Source of the DNA: WHTI01 sp963756365
Lineage (GTDB): Bacteria > Actinomycetota > CADDZG01 > WHSQ01
Reading direction: 5' to 3'
DNA: 64,000 bases
Assembly (NCBI GenBank): GCA_963756365.1
Contig: CAVWNF010000003.1
Span: 496,001 to 560,000, forward strand
Position 1 is the first letter of the stretch, and every line of letters begins with the position of its first letter. Shown here one piece after another: positions 36,094-44,866 of this stretch. Below the pieces are notes generated by a model. That model saw only the letters and a list, made by a program, of their open reading frames with translations, was not told the origin of the DNA and made no database searches. The position numbers were made by a program, and so were the translations under genes.

Positions 36094-36819
36094 ATGGTGG
36101 ACGAAAGCGCGGTGCTCGAACAGATCGAACGCGATGGGGACGAGTGGCAGCGATGGCGCGCCCGCCGACTCGCCGGAGTATCCGTTGGAGAGTTCGATGT
36201 CATCCCGTACCAGGATGATCTGGGTGCGTTCTCTGGTCCTTCGGGCGGGCCGTCGCCGGGAGGAACTGCGGAAGGAATCTGTCACCTGACGATCCTCGGT
36301 CTGGCGAACTCGGCTCCTGCGGTGATCGCTGCCGACTGGCTCGATGAGATGAGAACCCCCGCTGGCGCCTGGCTCGACCGCCCGGAGGAAGTGCCGGGGG
36401 TCCTCGAGACCACGGCTGGCGCGCGCGTATGGGCGACCGCCGCAGCGGCGTGCGCCCTGCTGGCCGTGGGAAGGGACCCCGGACCCCGAGCGATCGCGCT
36501 GCTTCGAACCGAGTCCGACACCGCCGGTCATTTCACGGGGGGTGCCTACCCGACCTTCGCCGCAACCGCTGCGTTCTGGTTGTCCGAGGGCCCCAAGACC
36601 GAGATCGCAGAGTGGGGCCTCAGGTGGGTGAGGGAGAGCGAAGAAGAGTGGTGGGGTCCCTGGGAGTGGGCCACCGCGCTGACGTTCTTTGGGGCCGCCG
36701 GCATCCCACCCGATCACCCCACGGTCGGATCGCTGTTCGATCAACTTCTGGACCTACCAACCCCAGACGACATGGGCCTAGCGCTTCGAACGGTGGAGCT
36801 AGCGCGTCATTACGGCTGA
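36094..36819 (+). CDS. Hypothetical protein with an alpha-hairpin (terpene-cyclase-like toroid) pattern
   Basis: ATG 36094 follows TAGTCT by 9 nt (leaderless type). 241 residues, Trp- and Ala-rich, with successive helix pairs (HLTILGLANSAPAVIAADWL, TAAAACALLAVGRDPGPRAI, TAAFWLSEGPKTEIAEWGLR) and DRPEEVPGVLETTAG, reminiscent of the alpha/alpha toroid of prenyltransferase/squalene-cyclase repeats. No catalytic Asp motif is recognised. It precedes the DNA glycosylase by 3 nt and so is probably co-transcribed. Function not assigned. Confidence 0.65.
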   Translation: MVDESAVLEQIERDGDEWQRWRARRLAGVSVGEFDVIPYQDDLGAFSGPSGGPSPGGTAEGICHLTILGLANSAPAVIAADWLDEMRTPAGAWLDRPEEVPGVLETTAGARVWATAAAACALLAVGRDPGPRAIALLRTESDTAGHFTGGAYPTFAATAAFWLSEGPKTEIAEWGLRWVRESEEEWWGPWEWATALTFFGAAGIPPDHPTVGSLFDQLLDLPTPDDMGLALRTVELARHYG

Positions 36820-36822
36820 ACG

Positions 36823-37740
36823 GTGACAGCGATGGTCGAGATCCCTCTCAGAGGAGCAGGAGGCGAACCGGTCGATCTCGCTCGCACCCTCAGGTCGCAT
36901 GGGGTTGCGGATCTGCTCCCAAATGTCATCGATGACATAGCTATCTCCTTGACCACCACTCTCGAGATGGGCTCGGGAAAGGCGCGCACGATCGTGATCG
37001 CACCTGGCGGACCACACTCCGCATCGATCTCGGTTCTGGGGCGCCGTCCTTCTTCTCGAGAGGCCTCCGAGATCGAGGCCAGGGTTCGCTTCATCCTGCG
37101 CCTCGATCAGGATCTGTCGGATTTCTACTCGCTCGTAAAGGACGACCCCCAGCTCGCGTGGGCAGCTTCGGGGGCGGGGAGGATGACTAGGAGCGCGTCG
37201 GCATTCGAGGACGTCATCAAGACGATCTGTACGACGAATTGCACGTGGTCGGCGACCGAGCGGATGGTTGCGGCGCTCGTTAGCGAGTTGGGGACCGAGG
37301 ACGATGGCGGACGAAAGGCGTTCCCGGGGCCCGCCGCCATGGCGAGCGCCGATGAAGCCTTCTACAAGGAGGTCGTGCGGGCCGGTTATCGCGGGCCCTA
37401 CCTTCGTTCTATCGCCGAGATGGTCGCGGGTGACCATCTGGACATCGAGGAGATCGCACGTTGCGGCCCAGGTGAGCTCTCAGACGATGACCTCGAGGCG
37501 CTGCTCCTGACGTTGCCCGGCGTGGGACCGTACGCCGCCGCCCACATAGGGATGATGTTCGGCCGTTACTCGCGCCTCATCCTCGATTCGTGGACACGAC
37601 CAACCTTCCTCCAAAGGTCGGGGATGAAGCAGGCGAGGGACTCGACGATCGTGCGCCGATTCAAGCGCTACGGCCCCTACGCCGGACTGGCGTTCTGGCT
37701 CTACCTGACCAGGGACTGGGTCGCTGAGGACGGAGTCTGA
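36823..37740 (+). CDS. HhH-GPD family DNA glycosylase
   Basis: A base-excision-repair glycosylase of the AlkA/OGG type. The N-terminal beta domain (about 1-85) precedes the helical part: AFEDVIKTICTTNCTWSATERMV, then VVRAGYRGPYLRSIAEMV. The helix-hairpin-helix is LLLTLPGVGPYAAAHIGMMF, followed by the catalytic Asp in SRLILDSWTRP. There is no C-terminal Fe-S cysteine cluster. Length is 305 aa. The start is GTG 36823, or ATG 36832. Damage specificity cannot be told. Confidence 0.85.
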   Translation: MTAMVEIPLRGAGGEPVDLARTLRSHGVADLLPNVIDDIAISLTTTLEMGSGKARTIVIAPGGPHSASISVLGRRPSSREASEIEARVRFILRLDQDLSDFYSLVKDDPQLAWAASGAGRMTRSASAFEDVIKTICTTNCTWSATERMVAALVSELGTEDDGGRKAFPGPAAMASADEAFYKEVVRAGYRGPYLRSIAEMVAGDHLDIEEIARCGPGELSDDDLEALLLTLPGVGPYAAAHIGMMFGRYSRLILDSWTRPTFLQRSGMKQARDSTIVRRFKRYGPYAGLAFWLYLTRDWVAEDGV

Positions 37741-37795
37741 GCCAGATCCCACAAGGGGCTCAAAGTAGGGGCCCGGGTGGCCGATACACCTGTAT

Positions 37796-38128
37796 ATGGA
37801 TGATCGTTCAGATGGGATCGGCCTCAAGCCGCCCGAGAGTTCGCCGCAGCCGCTGAATATCGACCTGATGAAGCTCGTTCTCAAGGTCGGCGTGGTCGTC
37901 GTGCTCTTGGTGTTCACCCTTGCGTTCTTCACCAAGGGTGATCGGAAGTGCGATCGGTGGCGCGCCGCAGTGAATGCCCACCTCAGCAGTACGGGTGAGG
38001 ACTATACGAAAACTCAGTTCCAGATCCGGCGGGCGGAAGAGCGCAGGCTCTATGAACTCGGCGTCATCTGGAACGAGGGCGTACTCGTGAGTCGGCCGGA
38101 AGGGTGCAACCCAACGCTCAGTGATTGA
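37796..38128 (+). CDS. Small single-helix membrane protein
   Basis: 110 residues from ATG 37796. A polar N-terminus (DDRSDGIGLKPPESSPQPLN) precedes one helix LVLKVGVVVVLLVFTLAFF. The remaining part is basic/charged with an RRAEERRLYELGVIW helix and two cysteines (DRKCDRW, PEGCNPT). No family recognised. Orientation and charge suggest a cytoplasmic N-terminus and an exported C-terminus. Confidence 0.65.
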   Translation: MDDRSDGIGLKPPESSPQPLNIDLMKLVLKVGVVVVLLVFTLAFFTKGDRKCDRWRAAVNAHLSSTGEDYTKTQFQIRRAEERRLYELGVIWNEGVLVSRPEGCNPTLSD

Positions 38129-38266
38129 GCCCGGTGGCGTCCCACTGCATCGGCTAGGGTCAGAGCCCTGATCACCGGCCGGGTCCCTCCGGTCGCAGGG
38201 ATTCGATCTATGACGGGGAATCCTGACGGAGGAACCCATATCCCACGAAGGTTCGTGTATCCCCCT

Positions 38267-38908
38267 ATGAGCGATGCGACCGTAGCGATCAGCTTCGAGT
38301 ACGGCCCCGACCCCGAGTGGACCCCACGCGTCCTCGCGGCGCTGTCTGCCGCCCAGGTACGAGCAACCTTTTTCTTCGACCCCTCGAGGGCGACGGTGTG
38401 GCCGGAACTGGTTCACGAGACAACCTCCTCGGGCCATGAGGTTGGGATCCACATCGGTCTTCCTGCTGGTTCGGAGCGCGAGCGGGAGGGCGAGGTTCGT
38501 CGGCGGACATTCGCCGGTGTTGACATCCTCGCTTCTTTGGGGGCGTGCCCCAGTCTCTGGCTTCCACGTTCTGGTGGTCTCACCCAGATCAGAAAGGCGG
38601 TAGCCGAGGAATCGGGGCTCGAGATCGCTGCGGGAGGGATCCCTCTCGATGTCTGGACCCCAGATCTTCCTCACCTGATGCTCAACCACATCGGAGATCG
38701 ACTGAAGCCGGGCGTATTCCTCAGGCTTTTCGATGGCATGGGGGCCGAAGATGCGGACGACTCTGCGATCCGTGGCTCGCTCGTTCTGATACCGATGCTC
38801 GCCGCCAGGGTCACCGAGCTTGGCTTCAAGTTGGTCCCGGTGTCTGAACGGGGTTCGGTGGTCATCGATCTCCGCGACTCTTCGAACGAGAGTTTGCTTC
38901 CCTCCTGA
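38267..38908 (+). CDS. Polysaccharide deacetylase-like (NodB fold) protein with degenerate metal site
   Basis: ATG 38267 gives TVAISFEYGPDPEWTPRVLA, then VRATFFFDPSRATVWPELVH and SGHEVGIHIGLP, the layout of NodB-type carbohydrate esterases. The usual first motif TFDDG is SFEYG here, so the catalytic Asp pair is lost. The second motif retains two His but with HxxxxH spacing, and the third is WLPRSG. It may be a pseudo-enzyme or a divergent hydrolase. Length 213 aa, no signal peptide. It precedes the PHP gene by 18 bp. Confidence 0.7.
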   Translation: MSDATVAISFEYGPDPEWTPRVLAALSAAQVRATFFFDPSRATVWPELVHETTSSGHEVGIHIGLPAGSEREREGEVRRRTFAGVDILASLGACPSLWLPRSGGLTQIRKAVAEESGLEIAAGGIPLDVWTPDLPHLMLNHIGDRLKPGVFLRLFDGMGAEDADDSAIRGSLVLIPMLAARVTELGFKLVPVSERGSVVIDLRDSSNESLLPS

Positions 38909-38926
38909 GTCTGGGAGCATCTACGT

Positions 38927-39949
38927 ATGCTCTCGAATCTCGATCTCGCCGAACTCCTCGCCCGCAGGGGCGATGAGGCAGACCAGTACCGACGCAAGGC
39001 CTATCACCGCGCCGCTGGAGCCGCCCTCGCGTGGCCGGTCGAGGTTCACGAGCTACTCGAGGCCGGGATTCCTCTCACCGATCTACCGGGCCTGGGAGAC
39101 CGTCTCGCTGGCCGCATCGAGGAGTGGATGGCAGATCCTCCAGAGGTGCCGGAGCCACCTCCATCACGGGCTGGGTTCGTCACGCTTGCGTGGGCACGCG
39201 CTCGTCTCGCCGACGAACAGGCTTGGAGGGATCGCCTCCATGGCGATCTCCAGATGCACACGACTTTCAGCGATGGAAAGAACGACCTCCTAGAGATGGC
39301 CGCCGCGGGCGCGTCGAAGGGCTACGCGTTCATCGCGGTGACCGACCACTCAGGTGGCCAGCCGGTTCCCCCCGGGATGAACGAAGCAGCGATGGCTCGA
39401 CAGCACAAGGCGATCGATGGAGTCAACGAGAAGATGGGGAGCGAGGGGTTCAGGGTCATCAAGGGGATCGAGATGAACCTCGATATCACTGGCAAGGGCG
39501 ACGTCGAACACGACGTCCTGTCACCGTTCGAGCTCGTCCTTGGATCGTTCCACTCCAAGCTGAGAGTCTCTGGAGATCAGACGGATCGCTACCTTGGCGC
39601 AGTGCGGAATCCATCGGTTGATGTTCTCGCTCACCCGACCGCTCGGCGTTACAACCGGAGACCCGGTCTAGAAGCGGACTGGGATGTCGTGTTCGATGCC
39701 GCTGTCGAGTCGGGGACGGCTATCGAGATCGACGCGCACCCCCATCGCGGAGACGTTCCGATCGAGATCGCGCGCGTCGGCGTTGAGAAGGGTGTGACGT
39801 TCTCGATCGGCAGCGATGCTCACGACCCGAGCGAACTCGACATGATCGATGTCGGCTTGGCCATTGCACTGGAAGCGGGGATAGACCCAGGAAGCATCCT
39901 TAGTTTCGGAGACGCGGATCGAGTGATCGCGTGGAGCAGCAGGGCCTAG
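38927..39949 (+). CDS. PolX-like PHP-domain protein without polymerase domain
   Basis: The N-terminal 90 residues (NLDLAELLARRGDEADQYRR to IPLTDLPGLGDRLAGRIEEW) are the helix-hairpin-helix 8-kDa-type domain of family X polymerases. Residues about 105-340 are a PHP phosphoesterase with all metal motifs: GDLQMHTTFSDG, AVTDHS, IKGIEMN, VLGSFHSK, LAHPTARRYNRRPG, IEIDAHPHR and GSDAHDP. The palm/finger nucleotidyltransferase normally lying between them in PolX is absent. It could act as a nuclease or phosphoesterase in repair. Its 3' end overlaps the convergent ATPase gene by 4 nt. Confidence 0.88.
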   Translation: MLSNLDLAELLARRGDEADQYRRKAYHRAAGAALAWPVEVHELLEAGIPLTDLPGLGDRLAGRIEEWMADPPEVPEPPPSRAGFVTLAWARARLADEQAWRDRLHGDLQMHTTFSDGKNDLLEMAAAGASKGYAFIAVTDHSGGQPVPPGMNEAAMARQHKAIDGVNEKMGSEGFRVIKGIEMNLDITGKGDVEHDVLSPFELVLGSFHSKLRVSGDQTDRYLGAVRNPSVDVLAHPTARRYNRRPGLEADWDVVFDAAVESGTAIEIDAHPHRGDVPIEIARVGVEKGVTFSIGSDAHDPSELDMIDVGLAIALEAGIDPGSILSFGDADRVIAWSSRA

Positions 39950-40386
39950 CCGAGTTCGATCTCGGCCCAGACCGTGGTGCCGTCGTCCTCAATGACGCCC
40001 CAGCGGTCGGAGAGTTGCTCGATGAGGAAGAGGCCCCTGCCTGAGGTCTGCTCGAGGGTTGGTTCGACGACACGGGGGACGAACCCCGGGCCCTTGTCCG
40101 TGACCTCGATGCGGAGGAGATGAGAAGAAACATCGACCCTCAACTTGATCTGGCCACCATCGAGCGCCCCGGCGTGACGCAGGCTGTTGGTCACGAGTTC
40201 GTTCACCAAGAGACGAGCATCCTCGAAGGGGGTCTCGGGGAGCACATCCCTCAAGACCTCGAGCTTGCGCCTTGCGTTAGACGCTGCGGCTAGATTGCCG
40301 GGTAGATTCTCATCCAGTGCCGGGAACCCGTCGCCTTTGACTGCTTCGACGGTGATCCACCTCCTGTGTCCCTCATACATGCCCAA
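39946..40386 (-). CDS. Anti-sigma-factor-type ATP-binding protein (HATPase_c, RsbW/SpoIIAB-like)
   Basis: A serine-kinase-type GHKL domain alone: the N-box FEDARLLVNELVTNSLRHAG, G1 box EVTDKGPGFVP and G2 box SGRGLFLIEQLSDRWG. Such proteins bind and inhibit a sigma factor or phosphorylate an anti-anti-sigma protein. No sigma factor or STAS gene is adjacent. Length is 146 aa; the start is TTG 40386 or ATG 40380. It is divergent from the MMPL transporter. Confidence 0.88.
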   Translation of the reverse strand: MGMYEGHRRWITVEAVKGDGFPALDENLPGNLAAASNARRKLEVLRDVLPETPFEDARLLVNELVTNSLRHAGALDGGQIKLRVDVSSHLLRIEVTDKGPGFVPRVVEPTLEQTSGRGLFLIEQLSDRWGVIEDDGTTVWAEIELG

Positions 40387-40532
40387 CCCGGCGCGTTCGG
40401 AACTAGATAATTCTGCGTATGGGCCCCTCTAGGGCTTCGGCTCGCTCTGACGGGTTCCTGACAGCGGAATGAAAAGCCTCTCAGTTACGGTTGCAGGCAC
40501 TGTCCAAGGAGGCTGAAAGAAGGGGTACGTCA

Positions 40533-42725
40533 ATGCTCGAGCGCGTCGCACGGTGGAGCCATCGCCGCAGGTGGACGATGGTAGGTATCTGGATCTTCGC
40601 CCTAATCTTGTCGGGGGTCCTAGGGTCCAATTTCGGTGGTGAGTATTCGCAGGACTTCTCACTCCCCGGTACTGACTCGCAGAGCGCTTACGACCTCCTG
40701 AAGGACCGGTTCCCCCAAGCTTCGGGTGATACCGCGGATCTCGTTTTCAAAGCCGACGCTGGCATCGCTTCTGTGCAAGGCGATATCGAGAGTCTCATCA
40801 CCGACATCGAGAAGGTCGAGCATGTTCAGGGTGTTCTGAGTCCGTACTCACCTGAGGGACAACAGCAGATCTCCCCCGAAGGCGATATCGCGTTCGGGAC
40901 CATCCAGTTCGAAAACCTCGACGGAGAGATCGCGCTCGATTCGATCGAAGAGATGAAGAAGTTGGTAGCCGGGGCCGAAGGGCCTGGGCTCGACATCGAG
41001 CTCGGTGGCCAGGCGGTTGTCTTCAGCGAGTTCGAGGAGCCCGGTGGGTCTGAGGGGATCGGCATCTTGTTCGCGATGTTCATCCTTATGGTGACCTTCG
41101 GCTCGGTACTTGCTATGGGACTCCCGATCATGACCGCCCTGTTCGGCATCGCGATCGGGCTGGCTCTCCTGTTCCTCTCTGCAAACTTCTTGAGCGTTCC
41201 AGACTTCGCGCCGCAGTTGGCTTCGATGATCGGGATCGGCGTCGGTATCGACTACGCGCTCTTCATCGTCACGAGGTACCGCCAGCTACTCCACTCGGGC
41301 CACGATGCAGAAGACGCAGCGATCAAGGCGATCACTACATCCGGCCGCGCGGTTCTGTTCGCTGGCACCGTGGTTGTCATCTCGTTCCTCGGAATCCTCT
41401 TGATGGGCTTCAGCTTCGTTGAGGGAGTGGCCATCGGTGGCGCCTCCGCGGTGCTCGTGACCATGCTGGCTTCAGTGACGTTGCTTCCGGCGGTCCTCGG
41501 CTTCGTTGGGAACAACATCGACCGCCTGAGGATCAAGTGGCTCCATCGCCAAGAGACGGACTACGAGAAGTCGTTCTGGTACCGGTGGAGCCGGTTCATC
41601 CAGCGCCGCCCGTGGGTCGCTGCCTCGGCGGGGTTGCTGATCCTCGTGGTGCTTGCTATCCCACTCTTCAGTCTTCGGCTGGGCCTCTCGGACGCCGGGT
41701 CCGGTTCGACCGACCGAAGCAGCCGTAGGGCCTACGACCTGCTGACCCAGGGCTTCGGCCCCGGATTCAATGGTCCGCTCTTGATCGTTGCCGAACTCGA
41801 GCAACCAGGAGACCTCGGATCGCTGGATGGTCTGGTCTCGACTCTCCAGTCCACCGACGGTGTGGCTGCTGCGACGCCGTTCCAGCCGAACGAGACTGGC
41901 GATACGGCGATCATGACGGTGTTCCCGACCACTTCACCGCAAGCGGAAGAGACGACGGACCTGGTTCACCTCCTGCGTTCCGATGTCGTCCCGGGTGCCG
42001 TGTCCAGCGATCAGGCGACCGTTTACATCGGCGGCTTGACCGCCGGGGGGATCGACTTCGCGGAGAAGAGCAGCGAGCGCCTTCCGGTTCTCATCGGAGT
42101 AGTCATCTTGCTGTCGTTCATCCTGTTGGTCGCAGTGTTCCGATCGATCCTCGTGCCACTCAAGGCGGCGGTCATGAACCTCCTGTCGATCGGGGCCGCG
42201 TACGGCGTGGTCGTCGCCGTCTTCCAGTGGGGTTGGGGAGCCAGTCTGATCGGAGTCACCACCAAGGGACCGATCGAGGCCTGGGTGCCGATGATGTTGT
42301 TCACGATCCTTTTCGGACTCTCGATGGACTACGAGATCTTCTTGCTATCGAGGGTGCGTGAGGAGTACGTGAGGACGAGGAACAACGATCTGTCGGTGGC
42401 CAACGGACTTGCGACCACCGCACGGGTCATCACCGCGGCAGCGGCGATCATGGTGGCGATCTTCCTGTCGTTCGTGTTCGGGTTCGACGAGCGAGCCATC
42501 AAACTCTTCGGGCTTGGCCTAGCGGCCGCGATCCTCGTCGACGCCACGATCGTGAGGATGATCCTCGTTCCTGCGACGATGGAACTGCTCGGGGATGCCA
42601 ACTGGTGGTTCCCGAAGTGGCTCGATCGATTGGTTCCGAAGATCAGTGTCGAGGCCGACATGGACGAGGAATTGCTGCGAGAACTAGCTCACGAGCCGAA
42701 CCCGGTAGCGGGCGGTAGCGAGTAG
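40533..42725 (+). CDS. MMPL-family RND transporter
   Basis: ATG 40533 follows AGGGG by about 8 nt. Two homologous halves, each with a membrane helix, a periplasmic loop and five more helices (12 total). Half one: WTMVGIWIFALILSGVLGSN, then IGVGIDYALFIVTRYRQLL. Half two: FGLSMDYEIFLLSRVREEYV followed by LATTARVITAAAAIMVAIFL. The Asp-Tyr pairs in the fourth helix of each half (GIDYALF, SMDYEIF) are the proton-relay signature. About 730 aa. Members export lipids or small molecules, as MmpL proteins do with mycobacterial cell-envelope lipids. Cargo unknown. A hairpin terminator follows. Confidence 0.93.
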   Translation: MLERVARWSHRRRWTMVGIWIFALILSGVLGSNFGGEYSQDFSLPGTDSQSAYDLLKDRFPQASGDTADLVFKADAGIASVQGDIESLITDIEKVEHVQGVLSPYSPEGQQQISPEGDIAFGTIQFENLDGEIALDSIEEMKKLVAGAEGPGLDIELGGQAVVFSEFEEPGGSEGIGILFAMFILMVTFGSVLAMGLPIMTALFGIAIGLALLFLSANFLSVPDFAPQLASMIGIGVGIDYALFIVTRYRQLLHSGHDAEDAAIKAITTSGRAVLFAGTVVVISFLGILLMGFSFVEGVAIGGASAVLVTMLASVTLLPAVLGFVGNNIDRLRIKWLHRQETDYEKSFWYRWSRFIQRRPWVAASAGLLILVVLAIPLFSLRLGLSDAGSGSTDRSSRRAYDLLTQGFGPGFNGPLLIVAELEQPGDLGSLDGLVSTLQSTDGVAAATPFQPNETGDTAIMTVFPTTSPQAEETTDLVHLLRSDVVPGAVSSDQATVYIGGLTAGGIDFAEKSSERLPVLIGVVILLSFILLVAVFRSILVPLKAAVMNLLSIGAAYGVVVAVFQWGWGASLIGVTTKGPIEAWVPMMLFTILFGLSMDYEIFLLSRVREEYVRTRNNDLSVANGLATTARVITAAAAIMVAIFLSFVFGFDERAIKLFGLGLAAAILVDATIVRMILVPATMELLGDANWWFPKWLDRLVPKISVEADMDEELLRELAHEPNPVAGGSE

Positions 42726-42743
42726 CGCTTGGGATGTGCGCCT

Positions 42744-42770
42744 GGGGGTCGGGGTAACCCGGCCCCCTTT
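42744..42770. terminator. Hairpin terminator between MMPL and flavin reductase genes
   Basis: A 10-bp stem with one G-T wobble (42744-42753, GGGGGTCGGG, with 42758-42767) and GTAA loop is followed by TTT. It lies between convergent stops at 42725 and 42782 and may serve both strands. Confidence 0.75.
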
Positions 42771-42781
42771 GCGCGCCGCAC

Positions 42782-43309
42782 CTATCTCTCGGTGAGCCCT
42801 CGGTACTTCCCCCTGAAATACACGAGGGGTGCATCCAGGTCCTCCTGTTCCACCTGATCGATGCTCGCCGTGACCAACACGTGGTAGCCGACCTCCTGCC
42901 GACCGATAACCGAACAGTACGCGGTGGCGGGAGCGTCGAAGCGGGGTCCCCATTCGGTATCGACGGCCGCGACCGCTTCGAATATCCCGCCCGGGCTTGG
43001 CCTCCGGCCTGCGAAGACCTCGGCGGTGCGCCATGCGTCGCGCGCTAGGACATGCATCACGAAACGCTCGCTCGATCCGATCGCCTCGAACAGGTCTGTC
43101 GTTGGTGCCACGAGTCCGAGGACGAGGGCGGGTTCTCCATCTGCGACCACGACGGATGAGACGGTTAGCCCGGCTCGGTGGGAGCCCGAACCTGCTGTCC
43201 AGATCGTGACGGGCGCGGCTAGTCGGCCACGCAGGCTGCGGCCTGCGGTCTTCGCTTCGGGCGGGGTCGCGAACGGATCGGAGTCGTGGATCCTCGGATC
43301 GTTTGCCAT
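42782..43309 (-). CDS. Flavin reductase-like FMN-binding split-barrel protein
   Basis: ATG 43309 has TAGGTT exactly 6 nt upstream (leaderless). The FMN-binding pattern is APVTIWTAGSGSHRAGLTVSS, followed by PALVLGLVAPTTDLFEAIGS and ERFVMHVLARDAWRTAEVFA. Length is 175 aa. Flavin reductases use NAD(P)H to make FMNH2 for monooxygenases, but no monooxygenase is adjacent, so the role may be independent. Confidence 0.83.
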   Translation of the reverse strand: MANDPRIHDSDPFATPPEAKTAGRSLRGRLAAPVTIWTAGSGSHRAGLTVSSVVVADGEPALVLGLVAPTTDLFEAIGSSERFVMHVLARDAWRTAEVFAGRRPSPGGIFEAVAAVDTEWGPRFDAPATAYCSVIGRQEVGYHVLVTASIDQVEQEDLDAPLVYFRGKYRGLTER

Positions 43310-43321
43310 GCAACGAACCTA

Positions 43322-44818
43322 CTAGGTGGCGTCCTCCGCGACGGCCACCTGCGGAGCGAACACGCTGAGACTCCTAGGGCGTTTAGAGAATGTGAGTGTG
43401 TCCTCACACTCGAGGGTCTCTCCATCACAGGCGAGCTTCAACGAGCCACCTCTCGATCGGACCTCCAGACGATCGGTGGTCCAGCGTTCGTAAACACGCT
43501 CGAGAGAGATCATCCCGAGCAACATGGAGACGATCAGGCGAGCACGCGAGAACGCGGGCTCAGCATCGAAGATCCTGATGTCGAGGAGTCCGTCATCGAG
43601 TCGGTTTCGGCTCGGTGCTGCGAATCCTTCGGGGCCATAGGAGCAGTTCCCAGCGAAGAGCAGCCATAGTCGGCGGTGCTGCCCATCGAGTTCGACCTCG
43701 AACGGCTCCTGACCCCGCAGCGTCTTTACCAGAGCGACTGCGGTCGCGGGCCACTTCCCGATGCGGTCCTCCATCCGTTCCCTGATGGCAACCATCTCGG
43801 GATAAGCACCGAGACTCGCGGTGTTCAGGAAAAGGTGCTCGTCGACAACTCCGAGGTCGATATCGACGATGCGACCATGTGTGATCGCGTTCACGGCGTC
43901 TTCTGGAGTCTCTATCCCGATCGCTCGTGCTAAGTGGTTCAGTGTTCCGCCTGGGACGACGACCAACGGTTTGTCATGGGCGAGGGCTATCTTCGCAGCG
44001 CATCCGATGGTGCCGTCTCCGCCGCTCGCTCCGATCGCGTCGTGCGTCTTGACGAGTTCTTCCAATACCTCAGTGAGGTCTTGCCCCTCCTCGATCGTCG
44101 TCACGGTTGCCCCAGGGAGCAACTCGCGCAGCACGGCGGCATCGTCAGGTCCATCCTCGGTTCCAGCCGACGGATTGACCGCGATGCCGAGTCCGCTCCC
44201 ATCCTTCCCGATGGGGGAGGTCCTCTCGCTGGGACGGGCCACTGCGGGGATGGCCGTGGCCATCGGCCACGGGACCCGTGTTGCCGCCGCGACGGAGGAC
44301 CCGATCGCGGCGCCGGCGATCACGTCACCCGGATAGTGGACGCCCGTGTAAACGCGCGAGTACGCAACGGTTCCCGCTAGAGCGAACATCGGAACCGCGA
44401 GGAAAGGAGCTTCTTGGGTAACGCCGGTCGCGAACGCGAACGTGGAGGCCGAGTGACCGGAGGGGAACGAGGTCGACATCGGGATCCTGGCGAGGCGTCT
44501 GATCTCCGGGACCACGTCGATCCCAGGTCTTCTCCGACGTGCGACGGACTTGAGGGGCACGTTGACGAGGAAGGAGGACAGGCCTATCGAGGTCACGCCC
44601 CGGAGTGCGGCGCGACGTCCACGTCGTCCCCCGAAGAGGGAAAGGAGGCCCGCTATCGCCAACCAGAGAAGCGAATGGTTCGCTGCCCGGGAGAGTCTAG
44701 GGATGGCCCCTTGAACCCGACGTTCCCGAGAGCGAGCCACGCGTTGGAAGAGCGCGAGGTCCCTGCGATCTATCACCGCTAGGACGCGTCGGATGAACCC
44801 TGGTGCTCGTCTGCTCAT
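43322..44818 (-). CDS. Fusion of PAP2 phosphatase and diacylglycerol/lipid kinase
   Basis: N-terminal about 200 residues: PAP2 membrane phosphatase with KSVARRRRPG (KX6RP), SFPSGHSAS (PSGH) and SRVYTGVHYPGDV (SRX5HXXXD). C-terminal about 300 residues: DAGKc lipid kinase with GIAVNPSAGTED, GASGGDGTIG, VVPGGTLNHLARAI and RNRLDDGLLDIRIF. Together they would dephosphorylate phosphatidate-type lipids and phosphorylate diacylglycerol, or act on undecaprenyl/sphingoid lipids. The fusion is known in actinobacteria. ATG 44818 is chosen because a longer start would run into the upstream palindrome. Length 498 aa. Confidence 0.92.
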   Translation of the reverse strand: MSRRAPGFIRRVLAVIDRRDLALFQRVARSRERRVQGAIPRLSRAANHSLLWLAIAGLLSLFGGRRGRRAALRGVTSIGLSSFLVNVPLKSVARRRRPGIDVVPEIRRLARIPMSTSFPSGHSASTFAFATGVTQEAPFLAVPMFALAGTVAYSRVYTGVHYPGDVIAGAAIGSSVAAATRVPWPMATAIPAVARPSERTSPIGKDGSGLGIAVNPSAGTEDGPDDAAVLRELLPGATVTTIEEGQDLTEVLEELVKTHDAIGASGGDGTIGCAAKIALAHDKPLVVVPGGTLNHLARAIGIETPEDAVNAITHGRIVDIDLGVVDEHLFLNTASLGAYPEMVAIRERMEDRIGKWPATAVALVKTLRGQEPFEVELDGQHRRLWLLFAGNCSYGPEGFAAPSRNRLDDGLLDIRIFDAEPAFSRARLIVSMLLGMISLERVYERWTTDRLEVRSRGGSLKLACDGETLECEDTLTFSKRPRSLSVFAPQVAVAEDAT

Positions 44819-44827
44819 TGCCCCGTC

Positions 44828-44847
44828 GTCCCCTAACTTAGGGGGAC
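44828..44847 (-). promoter_or_regulatory. Palindrome immediately upstream of the PAP2-lipid kinase gene
   Basis: GTCCCCTAA-C-TTAGG(G)GGAC, an imperfect inverted repeat with a single-base centre, ends 10 nt before ATG 44818. On the minus strand it contains TAAGTT, a possible -10, and abuts the ribosome-binding region, so it could be an operator or an RNA hairpin. Confidence 0.45.
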
Positions 44848-44866
44848 CCAAACACCCAGGGGGCAT

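Noticed and set aside
37808..38920. Minus-strand 370-codon ORF opposite the small membrane protein and deacetylase-like genes
   Set aside because: No recognisable motif; Arg/Pro-rich throughout; the plus-strand genes have coherent domain features.
29679..44855. Shared 15-mer GGGGGACCCAAACAC near 29679 and 44841, resembling part of a c-di-AMP (ydaO) riboswitch
   Set aside because: In a 64-kb GC-rich sequence one or two such 15-mer matches are expected by chance. The remaining conserved ydaO blocks are absent, and the second site points toward the 3' end of an antisense gene.
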